A model generated the notes under the pieces. That model was not told the origin of the DNA. It did no database searches and was given only the letters and a program-made list of their open reading frames with translations. A program made the translations under genes and the position numbers. This document shows positions 5,774 to 11,360 of a stretch of 11,360 nt of DNA, piece by piece (within the stretch, counting starts at the first letter, position 1; each line of letters begins with the position of its first letter). Source of the DNA: Campylobacterota bacterium (GTDB lineage Bacteria; Campylobacterota; Campylobacteria; Campylobacterales; SZUA-545); the NCBI GenBank assembly GCA_030836705.1, contig JAUPLZ010000368.1, positions 1 to 11,360 on the forward strand, in the 5' to 3' direction.

Positions 5774-7461
5774 GCTAGCGATTTTATCCTGCTGATGGCT
5801 TCATCAAAACTCATAATTTCATTTTTTAGAGTTCTTCTCTCTACAAATTCTACTTGCCCGAACGACGCCTCTTTTCCCACTATTATTGCATACGGAATGC
5901 CTATTAACTCATAATCTTTTAATTTAAAACCGATTCTCTCGTTTCTATCATCCCACAATGCGGAAATATTATTTTTTTGAAGATTTGAATATATATTTTC
6001 ACTCAAATCCATCTGCGCTTCGTCTTTTATGTTTGCAGTAACCACATCAACCATATACGGTGTACTCTCTTTTGTCCAAATACATCCTTTTTCATCGTGA
6101 TGCTGTTCTATGATAGCGGCTATTAGTCTGCTTACTCCAATTCCGTATGTTCCCATAACAAAAGGCATTGTTTTGCCTTGTTCGTTTAAAAAATAAGCCT
6201 CTAAAGGTTCTGAATATTTTGTACCTAGCTGGAAAATATGCCCTACTTCTATACCTTTTGTATGTGTTAGCGAAGCACCGCAACAAACACAACTATCGCC
6301 CTCTTTTACGGCAATAATATCATCAAAAACCTCATCATCAAAATCAACATCAATTCCAGTTATGTGATAATCTTTTTTATTCGCGCCGCAAATCATATTT
6401 TTTTCGTTTTTTAGCTCACTGTCGATTATGATTTTTTCGTTTTGGTTAAGAAAAGAAATAAATCCGCTGACAATGCCTGCTTTTTCAAGCTCTGCTTCTT
6501 CAACATCGACAAGCTCGTTCGCCTTTACGGCATTACAAGCTTTTGTCTCTTCAAGCTCATCATTTCCTCTTATAAAAAACAGCACTATCTCTTCTTTGTC
6601 ATCATAAAGAGCTTTTTTTGCAACAGCTTTTACAAATCTATCTTTTGGGAGTTTGAAAAATTCACTTAGCTCCTCTATTGTCTTTAGATTCGGTGTAAAA
6701 ACCTCTTTTTTCGACAAAATTTCGCCCTCTGGGTATATTTTTTTCACCCTTTTTGCCGCTTCTATGTTTGAAGCATAACTACACTTTTGGCAAACTACAA
6801 TAGTATCCTCGCCGCTTTCAGCCAAAACCATAAACTCCTTGCTTCCGCTTCCGCCTATTGCGCCGCTATCAGCGTCTACAACTCTAAAATCAAGTCCTAA
6901 CCTCTTGAATATCTTGCCGTATGTCTCTTGCATCAATGCAAATTCTCTTTGCATATCTTCAACACTCGAATGAAAGCTGTATCCGTCTTTCATGACAAAT
7001 TCTCTGCCTCTCATAAGTCCAAATCTAGGTCTTGCTTCGTCTCTAAATTTTAAACCGATTTGATAGAGATTTAACGGGAGCTGCTTATAGCTTTTTACTC
7101 TGTTTTTGACAAGCTCTACCATCATCTCTTCATGTGTAGGTCCAAGCACAAAACCATTACCGTGTCTATCTGCAAATCTTAAAAGCTCTTTGCCGTATCT
7201 AAAATATCTTCCGCTTTTTTCCCACATCGAAATAGGCGTAACAAACCCCAAACTCACCTCTTGAGCGCCTGCTTTATCAAGCTCTTCCGCGACTACTTTT
7301 TTTATATTATCAAGCACTTTTTTGCCAAGAGGCAAAAGATCATAAACTCCGGCTGCAACTTGAGCTATAAAACCAGCTCTAAGAAGATAGATATGAGATT
7401 TTAAAACCGCCTCTTTTGGTGATTCTTTTAGTGTTGGTAAAAATATTTTTGAAAATTTCAT
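5770..7461 (-). CDS. proS: Prolyl-tRNA synthetase ProS (bacterial type)
   Basis: ProS charges tRNA-Pro with proline in the cytoplasm. The 563-aa length and the insertion domain between motifs 2 and 3 (about 225-385, the editing INS domain) mark the bacterial rather than the archaeal/eukaryotic type. Class II signatures are visible: TXE-type loop GPTHEEM (107-113), motif 2 FRDEARPRFGLMRGREF (139-155) and motif 3 GTYGIGVSRLIAA (437-449). CQKC (224-227) and CVCCG (391-395) flank the insertion. The C-terminal anticodon-binding domain covers about 466-563. The ATG directly abuts the hemA stop codon, so ribosomes probably pass from one gene to the next. The hemA-proS neighbourhood is typical of Campylobacterota. 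Confidence 0.97.
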   Translation of the reverse strand: MKFSKIFLPTLKESPKEAVLKSHIYLLRAGFIAQVAAGVYDLLPLGKKVLDNIKKVVAEELDKAGAQEVSLGFVTPISMWEKSGRYFRYGKELLRFADRHGNGFVLGPTHEEMMVELVKNRVKSYKQLPLNLYQIGLKFRDEARPRFGLMRGREFVMKDGYSFHSSVEDMQREFALMQETYGKIFKRLGLDFRVVDADSGAIGGSGSKEFMVLAESGEDTIVVCQKCSYASNIEAAKRVKKIYPEGEILSKKEVFTPNLKTIEELSEFFKLPKDRFVKAVAKKALYDDKEEIVLFFIRGNDELEETKACNAVKANELVDVEEAELEKAGIVSGFISFLNQNEKIIIDSELKNEKNMICGANKKDYHITGIDVDFDDEVFDDIIAVKEGDSCVCCGASLTHTKGIEVGHIFQLGTKYSEPLEAYFLNEQGKTMPFVMGTYGIGVSRLIAAIIEQHHDEKGCIWTKESTPYMVDVVTANIKDEAQMDLSENIYSNLQKNNISALWDDRNERIGFKLKDYELIGIPYAIIVGKEASFGQVEFVERRTLKNEIMSFDEAISRIKSLA

Positions 7462-8751
7462 TTACTTTTCTTGTTCCTTGTTCTCTTTTGAGGTAAGTTT
7501 AATTCTATCCTCTTCAACATTAAACATCTGTTTTACTACCTCTATAAAATAATCAGCCTCAGGCTTATCGGCTATATTTTTTATAGCAGTAGTCGGTTTA
7601 TGCAAAAACGCTTTAAAAGAGTTGTGCAAAATAGCAGAAACTGCCTTTTCATGCTCTTTTGGTATATACCCTTTGTTTATCGCTTTTTCCAATTCGACTT
7701 TTGCTATATTTTGTGCACTTGCTCTTAGTTCTTTTATTATAGGATCAACCGATAGCGTCTCTAGCCATTTATAAAAATTATTTGTATATTCACCTACGAT
7801 TTTAAAAGCTTTTGAAGTCTCATCCTCTCTTAAACTCATGTTTTTCTTTACAATCGCTTTTAAGTCGTCAACCTCATAGACTGTTATTCTGCTATTTTCT
7901 TTTATATTTATATCTCTTGGAACGGCAAGGTCAAACCAATATCTATGAAAATCCCTCTCGATTATCATGTCGTTTGTAATAAGCGCCACCGGAGCGCCGG
8001 TTGCCGTAAAGAAAAGCACATGAGAGTTGATTAGATTGGTGATATTTGAGTACGGCTCGGCTCTTACTTTATCCGATATTTCTGCGGCTATTTTTTCTGT
8101 ATTTGCAAGGTCTCTGCCTACCATTATTACACTAGCGCCATTTCCAACTAAATGCTTTGTCGTAAGAACACCCATATCTCCCGTGCCAAAAACAATAGCG
8201 GTATAACCCTCTAAACTGCCAAGAGCATCTTTTGCCTGAGCAACTGCGGCGCTTGCTACGGAGACCGGATTTTTGCCTATGTTTGTTGCGGATTTGATTT
8301 CTGCCGCACATCTAAACGAAAACTCAATAAGTCTAGATATTTTTGCACCGCAAAACTTATTCTCTTTTGCAAGATTATAGCCATCTTTTAGCTGACCTAT
8401 TATCTGATTTTCTCCGACTACCAAACTTTCAAGTGCAGCGGCAACGCTAAATAGATGCTTTACCGCTCCTTCATCCTCAAAAATATCCGCTCTTCCTTCT
8501 AGTTCGTTTTTGTTTATGCCGCTAAAGAGATTCAGAACTTCAAAAATTTTACTTATCGACCTTGTGTTATTGTTTGCATTTGCTATTACTTCCAATCTAT
8601 TGCAAGTAGAGAGCACTATTGCCTCGCTTATACAATCACAATCGGTTAACTTTTCCAATATATCAACTTGTGTTTTTTTATCGAAAGAGAGTTTTTCTCT
8701 AGTGGTAAGATCTGTGTTTTTATGCGAAAAACTTACTAAAATATAGTGCAC
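7462..8751 (-). CDS. hemA: Glutamyl-tRNA reductase HemA
   Basis: HemA reduces glutamyl-tRNA to glutamate-1-semialdehyde with NADPH, the entry step of C5-pathway tetrapyrrole synthesis. The 429-aa product has the catalytic C50 in STCNRLEV, H99, ESLVVGENQIIGQ (108-120), and the Rossmann loop GTGDMG (189-194). A C-terminal helical dimerisation domain covers about 318-420. Length is normal. The start is GTG (8751-8749), with AGGAG 6 nt upstream inside the end of the previous gene. The upstream TAG shares its last base with this GTG. The partner hemC is three genes downstream on the same presumed transcript, so the first and a middle step of haem synthesis would be co-expressed. Haem-responsive degradation signals cannot be judged from sequence alone. 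Confidence 0.97.
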   Translation of the reverse strand: MHYILVSFSHKNTDLTTREKLSFDKKTQVDILEKLTDCDCISEAIVLSTCNRLEVIANANNNTRSISKIFEVLNLFSGINKNELEGRADIFEDEGAVKHLFSVAAALESLVVGENQIIGQLKDGYNLAKENKFCGAKISRLIEFSFRCAAEIKSATNIGKNPVSVASAAVAQAKDALGSLEGYTAIVFGTGDMGVLTTKHLVGNGASVIMVGRDLANTEKIAAEISDKVRAEPYSNITNLINSHVLFFTATGAPVALITNDMIIERDFHRYWFDLAVPRDINIKENSRITVYEVDDLKAIVKKNMSLREDETSKAFKIVGEYTNNFYKWLETLSVDPIIKELRASAQNIAKVELEKAINKGYIPKEHEKAVSAILHNSFKAFLHKPTTAIKNIADKPEADYFIEVVKQMFNVEEDRIKLTSKENKEQEK

Positions 8752-9644
8752 TAGTAACTCCTATTTATCATGCCGTCTATTAAACTTAACAGCTCTTTAT
8801 TGTTTTTGGCTTTCAAAGATGCTTCAATGGCTAGCTCTTTTGCTTTTTGCTTTGAAAATTTTATTGCATCTGTACTATTTAGCTTATCTTTTATCCAAGC
8901 TATTTCATCTTGCGCAAGCTCTTTTTTAAATAGACTCTTTAGATATTTTTTATCTTTTTCGTCAACTCTTTCATGCATTATTATAAAAGGAAGGGTTGTT
9001 TTCCCTTCTTTAAAATCACTAAACGCAGGCTTGCCGAGAGTTTTTTCATCTTGAGTCACATCCAATATGTCATCGATTATCTGATAAGCTATTCCCAAAT
9101 TCTTACCGAAAATTTTATAATCATCTTCATTTTTATCGCTTATAATTGCCGCACAATGAGCGGTTGCTTCTATCAAAGAGGCTGTTTTTAGATATATCAT
9201 TTCATAATAAAGTTCAGCATCTTCATTAAAAGAATTTGCAAGCTCAACATCCATAAGTTCCCCAATAGAGAGCTTAGTAACCGCCGACGAAATTGATTTT
9301 GCAACTTTTTCATCCATTGAAGATAGCTCATAAAAAGCTTTTGAGTAAAAAATATCACCAAGCATAACGGCGTGCTTAGAGGAATAAAGCGCATTAATTG
9401 ACGGCTCACCCCTTCTTGTAGCGGCTTCATCGATAACATCGTCATGCAAAAGACTTGAAAGATGAATCATCTCAATAATAGCCGCAACTTTATCGCCCAG
9501 CGCACTATCCAAAGCTATCATTTTTATAAGTCTAGCTCTTAGCATTTTGCCCTTTGGGAGTTTTTTGTACATTTCGTTTACGCTAACATTGTTTAGCGAT
9601 TCAATAAAACCTTGTATTGTTTTTTCTACCCTGCTAAGATCCAA
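8751..9644 (-). CDS. ispB: Polyprenyl (probably long-chain, trans) diphosphate synthase
   Basis: This cytoplasmic enzyme extends allylic diphosphates with isopentenyl diphosphate. The 297-aa product carries both aspartate-rich motifs, DDVID at 68-72 (in LLHDDVIDEAATRRG) and DDILD at 191-195, and GKTTLPFI near 214-221. The residues four and five positions before the first motif are small (S64, S63), which in this family leaves room for a long product, so a menaquinone side-chain prenyl is more likely than C15. Chain length is not proven; MK-6 is usual in the phylum. The start codon is TTG (9644-9642), with AAGGG 8-9 nt upstream; the next ATG (codon 25) would cut the first helix. It begins 2 nt after the preceding stop. 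The same gene sits at this position in H. pylori (HP0240, from memory). Confidence 0.92.
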   Translation of the reverse strand: MDLSRVEKTIQGFIESLNNVSVNEMYKKLPKGKMLRARLIKMIALDSALGDKVAAIIEMIHLSSLLHDDVIDEAATRRGEPSINALYSSKHAVMLGDIFYSKAFYELSSMDEKVAKSISSAVTKLSIGELMDVELANSFNEDAELYYEMIYLKTASLIEATAHCAAIISDKNEDDYKIFGKNLGIAYQIIDDILDVTQDEKTLGKPAFSDFKEGKTTLPFIIMHERVDEKDKKYLKSLFKKELAQDEIAWIKDKLNSTDAIKFSKQKAKELAIEASLKAKNNKELLSLIDGMINRSY

Positions 9645-9646
9645 AT

Positions 9647-10036
9647 TTATTCCCTTTTTAGTTTTATAGATTTCATCGGGTCGTACAAATAGACCGTAAA
9701 ATAAGCCTCTTTCTCTCTAAACTCTTTAAACACCACCATTATGTAAGGCGCTTGCATATGATTGTCAAAACCGCGCTTTAGCGGTATTTTAAAACTGTTT
9801 AATTTGTGCTTTTTGTACAAAATGTTTTGATAGGGAAATCCATCATAGTTATAATGCATAACCAAACCGTTATTGACATATAAAGTCCATCTAAAAAAAA
9901 ACTTATTTCCGCTCGCTTCATACAAAGCGACTTCATCTTTTTTTAAAACAACTTCTTCCTCTTTTGCGAAATATCCATCAGGAATAGCAAACAATAAACT
10001 TATAAAAAAAAGCCATAAAAAAAGGGCTCTATTCAT
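9647..10036 (-). CDS. Small exported protein, HP0241-like position, unknown function
   Basis: This 129-aa protein has a hydrophobic signal peptide at residues 1-17 (ending LLFA), then a soluble, beta-rich, Lys/Phe/Tyr-rich part with no cysteine or known motif. I do not recognise a characterised family. It would be periplasmic. Its ATG lies within the end of the DUF2018 gene (8-nt overlap, ATGAATAG) and lacks a good ribosome site, so it is probably translated by termination-reinitiation. Its stop is 2 nt before the polyprenyl synthase start. Its place between the DUF2018 gene and the polyprenyl synthase matches that of HP0241 in H. pylori (from memory), suggesting a conserved Campylobacterota gene. 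Confidence 0.75.
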   Translation of the reverse strand: MNRALFLWLFFISLLFAIPDGYFAKEEEVVLKKDEVALYEASGNKFFFRWTLYVNNGLVMHYNYDGFPYQNILYKKHKLNSFKIPLKRGFDNHMQAPYIMVVFKEFREKEAYFTVYLYDPMKSIKLKRE

Positions 10037-10289
10037 GTTGTGCGATCATATCCGCTGTTATATGCAAATATAGATTCTGTAACATCCTCTCTAGCTGCTG
10101 AGCATTTTCATATTTATATGCTCTTATTTTTTTTTCAACATCAACATCATCGGAAAGCTTCTCAAGCACTACTAACTTCTCAAAAAGCTTCGCAAGTTCA
10201 TTTCTTACGACATCTTTGTTCATTGAGCACAAAATCTGAAAAAACTTATCTTCTGGTGTTTGATTTTCACCAAAAATATCATCATTCAT
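10029..10289 (-). CDS. DUF2018 family protein (HP0242-like)
   Basis: This 86-aa acidic, all-helical cytoplasmic protein has no signal or membrane segment. The core from FFQILCSMNKDVVRNELAKL through LVVLEKLS to ENAQQLERMLQNLY fits DUF2018, the family of H. pylori HP0242, whose crystal structure is an intertwined helical homodimer (from memory). Its biochemical role is unknown. It is the first gene of the eight-gene operon, with ribosome site AAAGGA 8 nt before the ATG. Its position upstream of the HP0241-like gene, polyprenyl synthase, hemA and proS supports the assignment. Confidence 0.8.
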   Translation of the reverse strand: MNDDIFGENQTPEDKFFQILCSMNKDVVRNELAKLFEKLVVLEKLSDDVDVEKKIRAYKYENAQQLERMLQNLYLHITADMIAQHE

Positions 10290-10315
10290 AAATACAATCC
10301 TTTAAGTAAGTGACG

Positions 10316-10323
10316 ATTTTATC
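10316..10323 (-). promoter_or_regulatory. Candidate -10 element of the hem/proS operon
   Basis: On the minus strand GATAAAAT (10323-10316), preceded by TTGT, forms a plausible -10 (TAAAAT at 10321-10316). The transcript would start about 20 nt before the ATG at 10289. No convincing -35 is seen. It is the only good candidate in the 183-bp gap before the eight-gene operon. Confidence 0.35.
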
Positions 10324-10349
10324 ACAAGGAGGTTTAACTTTTTATATAT

Positions 10350-10359
10350 TTGCCGGCAA
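10350..10359. promoter_or_regulatory. Perfect 10-bp palindrome in the divergent intergenic region
   Basis: TTGCCGGCAA is a perfect palindrome and the only GC-rich spot in the AT-rich gap between the DUF2018 operon and the cytochrome-LysM gene. AT-rich sequences on both sides are also roughly inverted (TAACTTTT at 10335-10342 and AAAAGTTA at 10400-10407). It could be an operator for a dimeric regulator acting on both directions. No known regulator site is matched. Confidence 0.25.
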
Positions 10360-10430
10360 GCAAAATCATAGCTGTTTGTATTTGCATGTTATATAAATAA
10401 AAGTTATATTAGTTATTTAACGGGTAAATT

Positions 10431-10457
10431 ATTGTAAAATTTTATTGTAAAAATTTT
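10431..10457 (+). promoter_or_regulatory. Promoter region of the cytochrome-LysM gene with a tandem AT repeat
   Basis: Two near-identical 13/14-bp units, ATTGTAAAATTTT (10431-10443) and ATTGTAAAAATTTT (10444-10457), lie head to tail upstream of the ATG at 10473. The first contains TAAAAT (10435-10440), a plausible -10 that would start transcription near 10447. GGAAG at 10463-10467 is the ribosome site. The -35 is not clear. Confidence 0.4.
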
Positions 10458-10472
10458 TTAATGGAAGCAAAC

Positions 10473-11360
10473 ATGAATAAATTAATTTTAACGCTATTTG
10501 TATTAGGTAGTTCTTCACTTCTTTTTGGTTTTGGCGAAGATGTTTATGAAAAATATAAATGTGGCATCTGTCACGGAGAAAAAGCAGAAAAAAGATCATT
10601 AGGTGTTAGTAAAATAATATCCGGATGGAAAGAAGAGAGCGTAATAAACGCCATAAAAGGCTACAAAGACAAAAGCAGAAGCGTATATGGTTTTGGCAGC
10701 ATGATGAGCGGGAAGGTTGTAAATCTTAACGATCAAGAAGTAACGGCACTTGCTAAATATATCAGCTCATTAGAAGTTATAGAGCCTGAAGTTGCTCAAG
10801 CAGTAGAGGCGGCAAAACCGGCACCGGAAGAAAAGACTGAAGATAACACTACCATACAAGAGACAGCAGCCCAAGTTCAAGAACCAGAACCGGAACCGAC
10901 TCCAGAACCAGTCGCAGAACCGGAGCCTGTTGCAAAGCTAGAACCGACTCCGGAGCCAGAGCCCGTTCCAGAGCCAAAGACGGAAATAGCCGAACAAAAA
11001 CCCGCTCTTGTCTTTGTGGAATATATCGTAAAAAATGGCGATAGCCTAGCTTCCATATCAAGAAAAAATTACAATAGTCTATATTTTTGGCCTATCGTAT
11101 ATTCAAAAAACAAACATCTTATAAAAAATCAAAATTACATTGCTCCAAAATTAACTTTTAGCATACCAAAAAATATTGATATGGAGAATGAAGAGGTTGT
11201 TGATTTTGTGATAAAAAGCTATATCGATGCATATAGAAATTATAAAAAAATTCGAAATACAGACGATGCAAGATGGCTTTTGTATGCTTGCTATAAATAT
11301 TTAACACCAAAAATAGTGGAAGATTATAAACATTTAATCGACAGTGATGATTTGGAAAAA
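10473..11360 (+). CDS. Exported monohaem cytochrome c - Pro/Glu linker - LysM fusion (3' end outside window)
   Basis: The frame is open for 296 codons to the window edge without a stop. Residues 1-19 are a signal peptide. A small class I cytochrome c domain follows (21-101): haem site CGICH (30-34), Met ligand candidates M77/M78 in GSMMSGKV, and the usual terminal helix DQEVTALAKYISSL. Residues 102-178 are a linker rich in Pro and Glu. Residues 182-232 form a LysM-like domain (EYIVKNGDSLASIS, then LYFWPIVYSKNKHLI and a terminal FSIPKN), expected to bind peptidoglycan glycan chains. A helical, charged region begins at about 237 and runs off the window. I infer a periplasmic electron carrier tethered to the cell wall. 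The ATG is supported by GGAAG upstream. The gene diverges from the hem/proS operon. Confidence 0.85.
   Translation, partial: MNKLILTLFVLGSSSLLFGFGEDVYEKYKCGICHGEKAEKRSLGVSKIISGWKEESVINAIKGYKDKSRSVYGFGSMMSGKVVNLNDQEVTALAKYISSLEVIEPEVAQAVEAAKPAPEEKTEDNTTIQETAAQVQEPEPEPTPEPVAEPEPVAKLEPTPEPEPVPEPKTEIAEQKPALVFVEYIVKNGDSLASISRKNYNSLYFWPIVYSKNKHLIKNQNYIAPKLTFSIPKNIDMENEEVVDFVIKSYIDAYRNYKKIRNTDDARWLLYACYKYLTPKIVEDYKHLIDSDDLEK
10881..10976 (+). repeat. Imperfect EP-codon repeats in the linker of the cytochrome-LysM gene
   Basis: This stretch encodes repeated Glu-Pro pairs (residues 137-168). A 19-nt segment at 10893-10911 recurs at 10941-10959 with 17 of 19 bases equal, a 48-nt (16-codon) period that keeps the frame. 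GC content is clearly higher than in flanking DNA because of the CC in Pro codons. Such repeats can change copy number and so vary linker length between strains. Confidence 0.7.

Noticed and set aside
10326..10332. Perfect AAGGAGG on the plus strand, suggesting a small hidden gene
   Set aside because: No start codon follows at a workable distance. The first TTG (10350) is 17 nt away and opens only a short frame, so it is probably chance.
10849..11061. 70-codon minus-strand frame rich in Leu, Ala and Val
   Set aside because: Its composition is a product of reading the Glu-Pro repeat on the opposite strand. The plus-strand cytochrome-LysM frame explains the region.
1..11360. Search for tRNA, rRNA, CRISPR, transposase, phage or defence genes
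   Set aside because: I saw no cloverleaf-like stretch, no regularly spaced repeats, and no protein with such domains. Almost all DNA is accounted for by the listed genes.

Overview
The window is AT-rich chromosomal DNA that looks like a Campylobacterota (Epsilonproteobacteria) genome. The main evidence is the minus-strand order DUF2018 - small exported protein - polyprenyl diphosphate synthase - hemA - proS - (fxsA, dsb) - hemC. From memory this matches the Helicobacter pylori HP0242-HP0237 block. The redox genes (a ferredoxin-thioredoxin-reductase-like protein, a DUF3365 haem protein and a monohaem cytochrome c) suggest a free-living, Sulfurimonas-like member rather than a host-adapted one. 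The genus is inference.

Layout. Positions 1-252 hold a perfect 101-bp inverted repeat with a 50-bp spacer. It runs to the window edge, and its right arm contains the promoter and start of a znuA-like zinc-binding protein gene (210-1064, +). Converging on it is a three-gene minus-strand operon (3141 to 1075): an FTR-catalytic/rhodanese fusion, an exported DUF3365 c-type haem protein, and glutamate racemase murI. A divergent promoter region (3142-3223) also serves a small four-helix membrane protein (3224-3595, +), whose 3' end overlaps hemC by 8 nt.

From 10289 down to 3588 lies an eight-gene minus-strand operon. Its gene junctions are 8-nt overlap, 2-nt gap, 1-nt overlap, abutting, 4-nt overlap, 68-nt overlap and 7-nt gap. 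It encodes DUF2018, an exported hypothetical protein, a long-chain polyprenyl diphosphate synthase (quinone side chain), glutamyl-tRNA reductase HemA, prolyl-tRNA synthetase, an FxsA-like membrane protein, a periplasmic CPFC thiol-disulfide oxidoreductase, and porphobilinogen deaminase HemC. It links tetrapyrrole and quinone synthesis with periplasmic thiol chemistry, all relevant to making respiratory chains and cytochromes c.

From 10473 to the right edge a plus-strand gene, open at the window end, encodes an unusual fusion: signal peptide, one-haem cytochrome c, Pro/Glu-rich linker, LysM domain and a helical C-terminal region. It may be a cytochrome tethered to peptidoglycan.

I see no tRNA, rRNA, CRISPR array, transposase or phage gene. 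The most unusual items are the cytochrome c-LysM fusion, the FTR-rhodanese fusion coupled to a DUF3365 haem protein, the 68-nt fxsA/dsb coding overlap, and the terminal inverted repeat, which may be an assembly artefact. I found no convincing multi-gene undescribed system.
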